NCBI RefSeq assembly: GCF_014493765.1
Contig: NZ_JACTVJ010000005.1
Location: forward strand, 744,001 to 808,000
DNA: 64,000 nucleotides
Direction of reading: 5' to 3'
DNA from: Streptomyces polyasparticus
GTDB taxonomy: Bacteria > Actinomycetota > Actinomycetes > Streptomycetales > Streptomycetaceae
The notes below the pieces were generated by a model that saw only the letters and a program-made list of their open reading frames with translations, made no database searches and had not been told where the DNA came from. Positions within the stretch are counted from its first letter, which is position 1. Each line of letters starts with the position of its first letter. The translations under genes were made by a program, and so were the position numbers. Shown piece by piece: positions 7,832-15,915 of the stretch.

Positions 7832-8787
7832 GCGAGATCGTGCTCGGCGTGGGGGCCTCCCACAGCACGCTGATGAACACGCACTGGGAGGAGACCTTCC
7901 ACAAGGACCGCGCCGAACGCTTCCGTGCCGCACTCGGCACGGCCCGCGACGAACTGGCCCGGGTCCGCCCCGACACCGTCGTCCTGATCGGCTCGAACCA
8001 CTTCCGCGGGTTCTGGCTCGACCTGATCCCGCCGTTCACCATCGGGGTCGGGGAGTGCGTCGCGAGCGGCGAGTCCGGGACGCCGAAGGGCCCCCAGCCG
8101 GTGGATGTGCCGCTCGCGCGGCATATCGCCGAGTCGCTGGTGGAGAGCGGGCGCTTCGACCTCGCGTTCTCCGCGCGGCTGCAGATCGATCACGGGCAGT
8201 CCCATGCCATCCAATACCTGCTCGACGGGCTCGACGTGGAGATCGTGCCGCTGGTGGTGAACGTCTTCGCGCCTCCGCTGCCGACCCTGCGGCGGTGCGA
8301 GGAGCTGGGGCGCGCCCTGCGCGAGGCCGTGCTGGCGTTCCCGGGCGGACGGCGGGTCGCGGTGGTCGGCTCGGGCGGGCTCTCGCACCGGCTGCCCTGG
8401 CCCGACTGGCGCGCACCGCAGGGCGACGACGAGGAGTTCATGGTCGGCGCGTGGCTCGACGGCCGCGAGAACTGGCAGGACTACGACGCCCGCCGCCGCG
8501 AGATCATCCGGGCCGCCGAGGCGTCTCTCACCCCGGAGTTCGACGAGGAGTTCCTGGCCCTCGTCGAACGCGGCGAGACACACCGCCTCACCGCGTACAC
8601 CACCGAGGAGCTGGAGAAGGCGGCGGGCAACGGCGCGCAGGAGCTGCGGACTTGGCTCCTGATGGCCGCCGCCCTCGACCATGCGCCCGGCCGGCGCCTC
8701 GCGTACGAGCCGATGCCCGAGTGGCTCACCGGGATGGGCGTCGCGGTCATCGATCCGGCCGCCGTGGATTCGGGGCAGTCGGCATGA
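7828..8787 (+). CDS. mhpB: Class III extradiol ring-cleavage dioxygenase (MhpB/LigB superfamily)
   Basis: A 319-residue protein closely resembling 2,3-dihydroxyphenylpropionate 1,2-dioxygenase along its length: GASHST with His12, GSNHFRGFW with His58, LQIDHGQ with His122, GSGGLSHR with His187, and a late EWLTGMG. His12 and His58 would bind Fe(II); His122 and His187 match the catalytic acid/base positions. It inserts O2 next to a catechol's hydroxyls to give a meta-cleavage product for the hydrolases nearby. ATG 7828 follows GGAAGGAG, is coupled to the M20-like gene, and in turn overlaps the IclR gene by ATGA. Confidence 0.85.
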   Translation: MSEIVLGVGASHSTLMNTHWEETFHKDRAERFRAALGTARDELARVRPDTVVLIGSNHFRGFWLDLIPPFTIGVGECVASGESGTPKGPQPVDVPLARHIAESLVESGRFDLAFSARLQIDHGQSHAIQYLLDGLDVEIVPLVVNVFAPPLPTLRRCEELGRALREAVLAFPGGRRVAVVGSGGLSHRLPWPDWRAPQGDDEEFMVGAWLDGRENWQDYDARRREIIRAAEASLTPEFDEEFLALVERGETHRLTAYTTEELEKAAGNGAQELRTWLLMAAALDHAPGRRLAYEPMPEWLTGMGVAVIDPAAVDSGQSA

Positions 8788-9647
8788 AGGCGCCGGCCGA
8801 GGCAGGCGTGGCCGGTCACCGCCCGGGCTCAGGTTCCGGTTCCGGTTCCGGCTCCGGCTCCGTGCTCTCGGCGCACAGCGTGCCGGGGCCCGGACCGGAA
8901 CCGGCCGACGGCTGCGACCCGATGAACTCCGTTCTGGGGAAGGTCCGTCCGATCCTGGAGGCCTTCACCTCCGACGACGCCGCGCTCTCGCTCGCCGAGC
9001 TGGTGCGGCGTTCGGGGGCGGCCAAGGCCACGGTGCACCGGCTGGCCGGGGAGCTCGTCACCTGGGGGCTGCTCGAACGTGAGGGATGCGACTACCGGCT
9101 CGGCCTGCGCCTGTTCGAGCTGGGGCAGCGGGTGCACCGCCAGCGCATTCTGCGCGAGGCCGTGCAGCCGTACATGGAGGATCTGCTCCTGATCACCCGG
9201 GAGACGATCCACTTCGCCATCCACGACAGCCTGGACGTGGTCTACCTGGACAAGATCTTCCCGCACCGCGGTCTCAACGCCGAGTCACGGGTGGCCGGCC
9301 GGCTCCCGCTGTACTGCACGGGCACCGGCAAGGCGATCCTCGCGCACTCCCCGCCGTCGCTCTTCGTCGACGTGGTCCGGGGCGGGCTCAAGCCGCTCAC
9401 CCGGCACACGGTGGTCTCGCCGGGACGTCTGCGCGCCCAGCTCGACCGGATCCGGGAGGAGGGCATCGCCCTGGAGTCCGAGGAGATCAGGCTGGGTTAC
9501 GCGAGCCTGGCCGTGCCGGTGTTCGCCGGGGGCACCACCCTGGTGGGCGCGCTGTCCATCACGGCGCCCACGTACCGGATGGACGCGGCGGGGCACGCCA
9601 CGGCCCTGCGTACGGCGGCTCTGGGGATCGGCCGGTCACTGGCGTGA
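8784..9647 (+). CDS. IclR-family transcriptional regulator
   Basis: A 287-residue protein if begun at the ATG overlapping the dioxygenase stop. The winged helix-turn-helix covers about residues 47-110 (LSLAELVRRSGAAKATVHR), followed by the IclR effector domain with LPLYCTGTGKAILA and LGYASLAVPVF. It probably controls the catabolic genes around it in response to an aromatic intermediate. The first 46 residues contain a Gly-Ser repeat unusual for the family; an alternative ATG at 8922 would give a 241-residue protein of normal IclR size. A strong hairpin follows the stop. Confidence 0.85.
   Translation: MKAPAEAGVAGHRPGSGSGSGSGSGSVLSAHSVPGPGPEPADGCDPMNSVLGKVRPILEAFTSDDAALSLAELVRRSGAAKATVHRLAGELVTWGLLEREGCDYRLGLRLFELGQRVHRQRILREAVQPYMEDLLLITRETIHFAIHDSLDVVYLDKIFPHRGLNAESRVAGRLPLYCTGTGKAILAHSPPSLFVDVVRGGLKPLTRHTVVSPGRLRAQLDRIREEGIALESEEIRLGYASLAVPVFAGGTTLVGALSITAPTYRMDAAGHATALRTAALGIGRSLA
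8832..8861 (+). repeat. Five tandem hexamers coding a Gly-Ser linker
   Basis: Three GGTTCC followed by two GGCTCC units lie in the extreme 5' part of the regulator frame and encode alternating Gly-Ser. Such hexamer tracts can gain or lose copies without breaking frame. They lie before an alternative start at 8922, so they may not be translated. Confidence 0.7.
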
Positions 9648-9671
9648 AGACGTGACGCGGTATGCGCATGA

Positions 9672-9697
9672 AGGGGCCCACCAAGAGGTGGGCCCCT
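9672..9697 (+). terminator. Hairpin terminator after the IclR gene
   Basis: An 11-bp perfect stem, AGGGGCCCACC and GGTGGGCCCCT, with a four-base AAGA loop, 25 bases beyond the regulator stop. There is no U-tract, as is usual in Streptomyces. It separates the oxygenase operon from the reductase operon. Confidence 0.75.
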
Positions 9698-9779
9698 CGC
9701 CTCGTTCCGGCCCGCTCGTCGTGCGTCCCGGCCACCCGTCGTCCGCGCCTCCCGAGCACCCGTCGTCCGCGCGTCCCGG

Positions 9780-9826
9780 TCACCGGAACGACTCCGTAGG
9801 GAGAACCACCCCCGCGTTCCTACGCT
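9780..9826 (+). promoter_or_regulatory. Probable promoter of the reductase/ferredoxin/lower-pathway operon
   Basis: A TACGCT hexamer at 9821-9826 fits the Streptomyces -10 consensus and ends seven bases before the ATG at 9834, so the transcript would be leaderless; no ribosome site is visible close to that ATG. The -35 position is not consensus, suggesting activation. TCACCGGAAC at 9780-9789 repeats the decamer found ahead of the Rieske operon. Confidence 0.4.
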
Positions 9827-9833
9827 CACGGAC

Positions 9834-10838
9834 ATGAGCCAACTCACCGACGACACCGGCGTCCTGACCACCGACGTCCTGATCATCGGCGCCGGTCCGG
9901 CGGGCCTCTACGGCGCGTACTACGCCGGGTTCCGCGGCCTGTCCGTCACCGTCATGGACGTCCTGCCGCAGCTCGGCGGGCAGATCAGCGCGATGTACCC
10001 CGAGAAGCCGATCTTCGACATCGCCGGCTTCCTGTCCGTACGCGGCCGCGACCTGGTGGACGGTCTGGTCGCCCAGGCCGAGCCGTACTCCCCGCTCTAC
10101 CTCCTCGACCACCGGGCCGCCGAACTGGCGCACGGCGCCGACGGCCTGCCCGTCGTCACCAGTGACCAGGGGACGACGGTGCGCGCCAAGGCCGTCGTCA
10201 TCACCGGCGGCGTGGGGACGTTCACACCGCGGCCGCTGCCCGCCGGGGAGGAGTTCCTCGGGCGCGGACTCTCCTACTTCGTGCCGGACCCCTCCGTGCA
10301 CGCGGACCAGGACCTGGTGGTCGTCGGCGGCGGCGACAGCGCCTTCGACTGGGCGGCCCTGCTCGCCCCGATCGCCCGCTCGGTCACCCTCGTTCACCGC
10401 ACCGCCCGCTTCCGCGCCCACACGGCGTCGGTCGAGAAGGTGCGCGCGCTCGGCGTGGAGATCGTCACCGACAGCGAGGTGAGCCGGCTCATCGGCGCCG
10501 ACCGGGTGGAGCGGGCCGAGATCCGCCACCGTACGACGAAGGAGACCCGCGTCGTCCCGGCCCAGGCCGTGGTCGCCGCGCTCGGCTTTCTCGCCGACCT
10601 CGGCCCGCTCAAGGACTGGGGGCTCGGCCTCAATGCCCGGAAGATCACCGTCGACACCCACATGGCGACCAACCTGCCCCGGGTGTTCGCCGCGGGCGAC
10701 ATCACCGACTACCCCGGCAAGGTCCGCCTCATCTCGGTCGGCTTCGGCGAGGCCGCCACCGCCGTCAACAACGCGGCCACCGTCATCGACCCGGAGGCGG
10801 CCCTGTTCCCCGGGCACTCCACCGAGAAGGAGCACTGA
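9834..10838 (+). CDS. Ferredoxin--NADP+ reductase, thioredoxin-reductase-like type
   Basis: A 334-residue two-dinucleotide-domain flavoprotein. The FAD motif GAGPAGLYGAYYAG is at residues 19-32, the NADPH motif GGGDSAFDWA lies mid-protein, and the second FAD motif AAGDI is near residue 286. The redox CxxC of true thioredoxin reductases is absent, which marks TrxR-like ferredoxin-NADP+ reductases. It would pass electrons from NADPH to the 7Fe ferredoxin encoded eight bases downstream, and so to the Rieske oxygenase. It opens the second catabolic operon. Confidence 0.85.
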   Translation: MSQLTDDTGVLTTDVLIIGAGPAGLYGAYYAGFRGLSVTVMDVLPQLGGQISAMYPEKPIFDIAGFLSVRGRDLVDGLVAQAEPYSPLYLLDHRAAELAHGADGLPVVTSDQGTTVRAKAVVITGGVGTFTPRPLPAGEEFLGRGLSYFVPDPSVHADQDLVVVGGGDSAFDWAALLAPIARSVTLVHRTARFRAHTASVEKVRALGVEIVTDSEVSRLIGADRVERAEIRHRTTKETRVVPAQAVVAALGFLADLGPLKDWGLGLNARKITVDTHMATNLPRVFAAGDITDYPGKVRLISVGFGEAATAVNNAATVIDPEAALFPGHSTEKEH

Positions 10839-10845
10839 GCACACC

Positions 10846-11166
10846 ATGGCGTACGTCATCGGCGCGTCCTGCGTCGACATCATGGACCGGTCCTGCATGG
10901 AGGAGTGCCCCGTCGACTGCATCTACGAGGGCGAGCGCAAGCTCTACATCAATCCCATGGAGTGCATCGACTGCGGGGCCTGCGAAGTGGCCTGCCCGGA
11001 GCAGGCGATCACCGTCGACCGCAAGGCCGACCCCGCCTTCCGCGAGGACAACCGGCGCTTCTTCGTGGAAGTCCTGCCCGGCCGCGACAGCGCGCTGGGG
11101 TCCCCCGGCGGGGCGACGCCGCTCGGCCCGGTGGGCGTCGACACCGAGCTGGTGAGCGCCCGATGA
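10846..11166 (+). CDS. fdxA: Seven-iron ferredoxin (3Fe-4S/4Fe-4S)
   Basis: A 106-residue FdxA-type ferredoxin. Cys9, Cys17, Cys21 and Cys25 and the second set [12 protein letters not shown] give the classical arrangement of one [3Fe-4S] and one [4Fe-4S] cluster. Such proteins usually serve P450s or housekeeping reductases; here the gene sits between a ferredoxin reductase and meta-pathway enzymes, so service to the Rieske oxygenase is the simplest reading, though most Rieske systems use [2Fe-2S] ferredoxins. The stop overlaps the hydratase start by ATGA. Confidence 0.9.
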   Translation: MAYVIGASCVDIMDRSCMEECPVDCIYEGERKLYINPMECIDCGACEVACPEQAITVDRKADPAFREDNRRFFVEVLPGRDSALGSPGGATPLGPVGVDTELVSAR

Positions 11167-12026
11167 GCGCGGCCGATGCCACAAAGGCAGCCGACGTCAC
11201 AAAGGCGGCCGACGTCACAAAGGCGGCCGACGTCACGAAGGCGGCCGACCTGCTGTTCGCGGCCGAGCGTACGAACTCCCCCTGCCCACCGGTCCGTTCC
11301 CTGCTCCTCGAGGGCGACCTCGACGCCGCGTACGCCGTGCAGCGCGTCAACGTCGAACGCGGCCTGGCCGCGGGGCGCCGGATCGCCGGCCGCAAGATCG
11401 GCCTCACCTCCCCCGCGGTCCAGGCCCAACTCGGCGTAGGACAACCGGATTTCGGCACGCTCTTCGCCGACATGGCCGTCCCCGACGGCGGCACCGTCGC
11501 GGCGGGGCGGCTCATCCAGCCGAAGGTCGAGGCGGAGGTGGCGCTGGTGCTCGGCGCGGACCTGCCGCACCGCGAGTGCACCGTCGCGGACGTGATCCGG
11601 GCGACCGACTTCGCCCTGGCCGCCCTGGAGATCGTGGACAGCCGCAACGCCGACTGGGACATCACCATCGTCGACACCGTCGCCGACAACGCCTCCAGCG
11701 GCCTGTACGTACTCGGCGGCACCCCCGTACCGCTGTCGGGCCTCGACCTGCGCGCCGTACGGATGACGATGACGCGCGACGGCGCGGCGGACCCGGTGTC
11801 CGAGGGCACGGGTGCCGACTGCCTGGGCGGCCCGCTCAACGCCGCCGCCTGGCTCGCCTCGACGCTGGCCGCCGCAGGCGATCCGCTGCGCGCCGGGGAC
11901 GTCGTGCTCACCGGGGCGCTCGGGCCGATGGCGGTCGCCGCGCCCGGCGACCGGTTCGAGGCGCGCATCAGTCAACTGGGCCGTATCAGCGTGCGGTTCG
12001 CGCCGCAGGAGGGACACACCGCATGA
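11163..12026 (+). CDS. mhpD: 2-keto-4-pentenoate (2-hydroxypentadienoate) hydratase
   Basis: A 287-residue member of the fumarylacetoacetate-hydrolase-like hydratase family. Family blocks visible include [36 protein letters not shown] and [12 protein letters not shown]. It hydrates 2-hydroxypenta-2,4-dienoate to 4-hydroxy-2-oxopentanoate, the substrate of the aldolase two genes on. The N-terminus carries four near-identical six-residue TKAADV-type repeats before the conserved body, longer than usual for the family. It overlaps both neighbours by four bases. Confidence 0.9.
   Translation: MSAADATKAADVTKAADVTKAADVTKAADLLFAAERTNSPCPPVRSLLLEGDLDAAYAVQRVNVERGLAAGRRIAGRKIGLTSPAVQAQLGVGQPDFGTLFADMAVPDGGTVAAGRLIQPKVEAEVALVLGADLPHRECTVADVIRATDFALAALEIVDSRNADWDITIVDTVADNASSGLYVLGGTPVPLSGLDLRAVRMTMTRDGAADPVSEGTGADCLGGPLNAAAWLASTLAAAGDPLRAGDVVLTGALGPMAVAAPGDRFEARISQLGRISVRFAPQEGHTA
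11181..11249 (+). repeat. 18-bp tandem repeat at the 5' end of the hydratase gene
   Basis: Four units start at 11181, 11199, 11217 and 11235; units two and three are identical and the last is partial. Each codes for TKAADV or a close variant, a helix-compatible six-residue period. Exact copies indicate recent slippage expansion. Confidence 0.9.
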
Positions 12027-12979
12027 GTACGACACGTACCAAGGTCGCCGTCATCGGCTCCGGCAACATCGGCACCGACCTGATGATCAAGATCCTGCGC
12101 CTCTCGAAGTCGCTGGAGATCGTCGCGATGGCCGGCATCGACCCGGACTCCGACGGCCTGGCCCGCGCCCGCCGTCTGAAGGTCGCCACCACGCACGAGG
12201 GCGTCGAAGGCCTGGTGAAGATGGCGGAGTTCGAGGACATCGAGATCGTCTTCGACGCGACCTCGGCCGGCGCCCACCGCCACCACGAGGACGTCCTGCG
12301 CCCCCTCGGCCGCACGCTGATCGACCTCACCCCGGCGGCCGTCGGCCCGTACGTCGTCCCGCCGGTGAACGGCGAAGCCCACCTCGCCGCCCCGAACGTC
12401 AACATGGTCACCTGCGGCGGCCAGGCCACCATTCCGATCGTCGCCGCGGTCCACGCGGTCACCCCGGTCCACTACGGCGAGATCGTCGCCTCGATCTCCT
12501 CGCGCTCCGCCGGGCCCGGCACCCGCGCCAACATCGACGAATTCACCGAGACGACCTCCTCGGCCATCGAGCAGGTCGGCGGCGCGGCCCGCGGCAAGGC
12601 GATCATCGTCCTCAACCCGGCGGAACCCCCGCTGATCATGCGGGACACCGTGCACTGCGTGGTGTCGCAGAGCGACCGGCAGGCGATCACCGCGTCCGTC
12701 GAGGAGATGGTCGGCCGCGTACAGGCGTACGTGCCCGGCTACCGCCTCAAGCAGAAGGTGCAGTACGAGCCGGTCCGCCCCGGCCACCCCCTGCACTCCC
12801 TCGCACCGGCCGGTTCCGGTGACGCCCTCAAGGTCTCGGTGTTCCTCGAAGTCGAGGGCGCCGCCCACTACTTGCCCGCCTACGCCGGGAACCTCGACAT
12901 CATGACCTCGGCCGCGCTGCGCACCGCCGAGCGCATGGCCGCCCACCGCGCCACTGCTTCGAAGGAGGCGGCCAAGTGA
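12023..12979 (+). CDS. mhpF: Acetaldehyde dehydrogenase (acylating)
   Basis: A 318-residue MhpF/DmpF-type enzyme. The NAD motif GSGNIGTDL is at residues 12-20 and the catalytic thiol is Cys131 in [10 protein letters not shown]. It oxidises acetaldehyde with CoA to acetyl-CoA, normally receiving acetaldehyde through a channel from the aldolase encoded immediately downstream. ATGA and GTGA overlaps with hydratase and aldolase fit the obligate pairing known for this family. Confidence 0.95.
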   Translation: MSTTRTKVAVIGSGNIGTDLMIKILRLSKSLEIVAMAGIDPDSDGLARARRLKVATTHEGVEGLVKMAEFEDIEIVFDATSAGAHRHHEDVLRPLGRTLIDLTPAAVGPYVVPPVNGEAHLAAPNVNMVTCGGQATIPIVAAVHAVTPVHYGEIVASISSRSAGPGTRANIDEFTETTSSAIEQVGGAARGKAIIVLNPAEPPLIMRDTVHCVVSQSDRQAITASVEEMVGRVQAYVPGYRLKQKVQYEPVRPGHPLHSLAPAGSGDALKVSVFLEVEGAAHYLPAYAGNLDIMTSAALRTAERMAAHRATASKEAAK

Positions 12980-13986
12980 CCAGCCTTTACGTCCAGGACG
13001 TGACCCTGCGGGACGGCATGCACGCCGTCCACCACCGCTACACCACCGACCAGGCCCGTACGATCGCGGCGGCCCTCGACGCCGGGGTCGCCGCCATCGA
13101 GATCGCGCACGGCGACGGACTCGCCGGCTCCAGCGTCAACTACGGTGTCGGCGCGCACACCGACTGGGAGTGGATCGAGGCGGTCGTCGACGCGACGACG
13201 ACCGCGATCCCCACCACGCTCCTCCTCCCGGGCATCGGCACCATCCACGACCTGAGGCAGGCCCACGCGCTCGGCATCCGCTCGGTGCGCGTCGCCACCC
13301 ACTGCACCGAGGCCGACATCGCCGCCCAGCACATCGCCGCGGCCCGCGAGCTGGGCATGGACGTCGCCGGGTTCCTGATGATGTCCCACATGGCCGAGCC
13401 CGCCGAACTCGCCCGCCAGGCCATGCTGATGGAGTCCTACGGCGCGCACTGCGTCTACGTCACGGACTCGGGAGGCCGCCTCACCATGGACGGCGTACGG
13501 AGTCGTTTCCGCGCCTACCGCGACGTCCTCGACCCGGCCACCGAGCTGGGCATCCACGCGCACCACAACCTCGCGCTCGGTGTGGCCAACACCGTCGTCG
13601 CCGTCGAGGAGGGCGTCACCCGCGTCGACGCTTCACTGGCCGGGCAGGGCGCGGGCGCGGGCAACTGCCCACTCGAAGCGTTCGTGGCGGTCGCGGACCT
13701 CATGGGCTGGAAGCACGACTGCGACCTGTTCCCGCTGATGGACGCCGCCGACGACCTCGTACGACCGCTCCAGGACCGCGAAGTGCGGGTGGACCGCGAG
13801 ACGTTGAGCCTCGGTTACGCGGGCGTCTACTCCAGCTTCCTGCGCCACGCGGAGGCCGCGGCCGCCCGCTACGGCCTGGACACCCGCACCATTCTGGTCG
13901 AGGTCGGCCGGCGCGGGATGGTCGGCGGCCAGGAGGACATGATCACGGACATCGCTCTCGACCTGACGGCGCGAGCCGCCGAATGA
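12976..13986 (+). CDS. mhpE: 4-hydroxy-2-oxovalerate aldolase
   Basis: A 336-residue HMGL-like TIM-barrel aldolase. [13 protein letters not shown] at residues 8-20 supplies the catalytic Arg12 and metal ligand Asp13; the metal-binding His pair lies in HAHHNLALG (His194, His196). It cleaves 4-hydroxy-2-oxopentanoate to pyruvate and acetaldehyde. The GTG start overlaps the dehydrogenase stop, consistent with formation of the bifunctional MhpE-MhpF complex. Confidence 0.95.
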   Translation: MTSLYVQDVTLRDGMHAVHHRYTTDQARTIAAALDAGVAAIEIAHGDGLAGSSVNYGVGAHTDWEWIEAVVDATTTAIPTTLLLPGIGTIHDLRQAHALGIRSVRVATHCTEADIAAQHIAAARELGMDVAGFLMMSHMAEPAELARQAMLMESYGAHCVYVTDSGGRLTMDGVRSRFRAYRDVLDPATELGIHAHHNLALGVANTVVAVEEGVTRVDASLAGQGAGAGNCPLEAFVAVADLMGWKHDCDLFPLMDAADDLVRPLQDREVRVDRETLSLGYAGVYSSFLRHAEAAAARYGLDTRTILVEVGRRGMVGGQEDMITDIALDLTARAAE

Positions 13987-14783
13987 GCGCGGCGCACCCC
14001 GGCACTGTGCGCAAGGGCTATGTGCCCAGCCGCTTCGGCCAGTTGCACTATGTCGAGTCGGGCGCGGGCGAGCCCGTACTCCTGCTCCACCAGACTCCCC
14101 GCTCCTGGACGGAGTACCGCGACGTCCTGCCCCTGATCGGCGCCGGGTACCGGGCGATCGCCATGGACACCGTGGGCTACGGGGCGTCGGCGAAGCCCGC
14201 GGGGCCGCATTCCGTGGAACGGTTCGCGGACGGTGTGCAGGACCTTGCCGCCGCGCTCCGCCTCGACCGGTTCCACCTGGTCGGGCACCACACCGGCGGG
14301 GTGGTCGCCGTGGAGGTGGCGGCCCGTCTCCGGGAGCGCGTGCTGAGCCTCACGCTGTCGGCGACCGCGTTCGTCGACGAGGAGAAGCGCGGCGGCGGGC
14401 ACGGGCGGGTCGACCAGGTGGACCCGCGGCCCGACGGCTCACATCTGCGGGAGCTGTGGGACAGACGGCGCGGCTTCTACCGCCCGGGCGAGGAGGCGTA
14501 TCTGACCCGCTACGTCATCGATGCTCTGACCGTCCTCGACCGCGTCGAGGAGGGGCATGAAGCACTGCGCCGCTACGCCATGGAGCCCCGCCTGCCGCAC
14601 ATCACCGCACGCACCCTCGCCTTCTGCGCACCCCACGACCACTACTCCCTGCCCTCCCTGGAAAAGTTCGCGTCCGCACTCGGCTGCCCGACCAAGGTGC
14701 TCTCCGACGGACACGTGGCGGCCCCGGAACAGGTGCCGCAGGAGTTCGCCGCCACCGTCATGGACTGGGTGTCCCTCGGCTGA
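13983..14783 (+). CDS. Alpha/beta hydrolase-fold protein with His at the nucleophile position
   Basis: A 266-residue alpha/beta hydrolase-fold protein, last gene of the lower-pathway operon (ATGA overlap with the aldolase). The strand-loop [10 protein letters not shown] matches the oxyanion region. The nucleophile elbow reads GHHTGG, so His103 stands where Ser, Cys or Asp is expected. Whether this is a non-hydrolytic family member (a lyase or dioxygenase-like use of the fold) or an altered hydrolase cannot be settled here. It may act on an intermediate of the same pathway. Confidence 0.75.
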   Translation: MSAAHPGTVRKGYVPSRFGQLHYVESGAGEPVLLLHQTPRSWTEYRDVLPLIGAGYRAIAMDTVGYGASAKPAGPHSVERFADGVQDLAAALRLDRFHLVGHHTGGVVAVEVAARLRERVLSLTLSATAFVDEEKRGGGHGRVDQVDPRPDGSHLRELWDRRRGFYRPGEEAYLTRYVIDALTVLDRVEEGHEALRRYAMEPRLPHITARTLAFCAPHDHYSLPSLEKFASALGCPTKVLSDGHVAAPEQVPQEFAATVMDWVSLG

Positions 14784-15107
14784 CCGGGCGGATCCGGACG
14801 CACGCGACCGGGTCCGCCCGTCTGCCGACACAGGCGATGGTGATGCCTGCGAACGTTCCCGGGAAGCGTCAAGACGCCGCTGCACCCCGAGGACATCAGC
14901 ACGTGGTGGCCGACCTCCGCTCAACGCCTGGTGCGCAGAGAGTTCGGCCGCCATGTCCACAGCCATGGGACAAGGCGCACCCGTAAACACTTCGCGCAGC
15001 CACACTCGCCTCCACGACGTGAGTCGGAACAGCGCGTCTGCACAGAGCATCAGCCAGGTGGCCTCCGCGCTCGTGGCATGCCTGCCCGCGCTGTCCCGCG
15101 CTTGGAC

Positions 15108-15395
15108 CGGCGAGTCGGACAGGACTATGCGACCGCGAAGCCGCCAGAGGCTCAACTCACCCTGCTCCGGCACGTCGAGGCACACGACGGTGTCACCGTA
15201 CGCAAGGCCGCTGCGTCCTTGCTCATGAAGCCCAACAACGTCAGTGCGCTCGTGACGCAACTGACCGAGCAGGGACTCCTGGAGCGCCGTCAGGACCCTG
15301 CTGACAAGCGGGTCGCGCACCTGCACCTGACTGCGAAGGCACGGCGAGAGCCGGCCGAGGCCAACGCCTACTTGCCGGCCCTCGCCGCCGCGCTG
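15108..15395 (+). pseudogene. MarR-family regulator remnant
   Basis: The plus-strand frame contains a convincing MarR winged-helix core: TLLRHVEAHDGVTV, then LLMKPNNVSALVTQLTEQG and the wing LLERRQDPADKRVAHLHLT. The N-terminal dimerisation helix lacks a sensible start and the C-terminal helix stops being recognisable near 15395, where the opposite-strand remnant begins. I read it as a decayed gene. Confidence 0.55.
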
Positions 15396-15407
15396 ATCCT
15401 CGGTGGC

Positions 15408-15599
15408 AAGCTGGGCGACGGTGCGCACCACTCCGCGGTCGACAGCTTCCTTCAGGAGCCGGGACACACGCGGCCGGGACACATTGAGATGTGCCGCGAT
15501 CTCGGCCTGACGCACGCCGCGCACGTGATACATGCGGGCCACCTTGACCAGCAGCCGCATGTGGTCATCGCTGGGAGTGGAAGCCCCTGCCGCGACCAT
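15408..15599 (-). pseudogene. SorC/DeoR-type sugar-responsive regulator, N-terminal remnant
   Basis: The minus-strand frame from 15599 gives a typical SorC-family HTH: VKVARMYHVRGVRQAEIAAH followed by LNVSRPRVSRLLKEA. The roughly 250-residue effector domain is missing; beyond about residue 64 the frame loses similarity and runs into the MarR remnant on the other strand. A truncation, not a functional regulator. Confidence 0.6.
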
Positions 15600-15915
15600 G
15601 ACTCAATCCTCGCTCGTCCGGGCGGCCAGGCCGCCGGCCGGGCGGCGTGTCCACGCCGAGCGAGGCATCACGCATACGGACTGCGAATTCTGCAGAACTG
15701 CAGCCAAGGAACTGGCCAGCCCGTGCTATTGGCCCTCGCAGCGTCGTAGCGCCCGACCAGCTCTCCGGGGCAGTAGAGCCGTCAAGCCACGGGAGGGCCA
15801 CGTGCACGGCGGCTCAACGAAGGGCAGACGAGGGAGCGCACGCACTCCGCCCGGTGTGGCCGTCCCAGCCTCGAAAGCAGGTCGAGCAGGCTCACCGAAC
15901 CTATAAAGGTGCAGG

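Larger units (their letters stand above)
14784..15915. other. Degenerate junction between catabolic island and core genes
   Basis: About 1.1 kb without an intact gene. Two regulator remnants occupy 15108-15599; the rest (14784-15107 and 15600-15915) shows only short unconvincing frames with no recognisable domain, no tRNA and no clear attachment repeat. It marks the boundary between the aromatic-degradation island and the conserved block beginning with the RNA methyltransferase. Confidence 0.6.

Noticed and set aside
15600-15915. tRNA or attachment site at the island boundary
   Set aside because: No cloverleaf could be drawn and no matching direct repeat was found at the other side of the island within the window.
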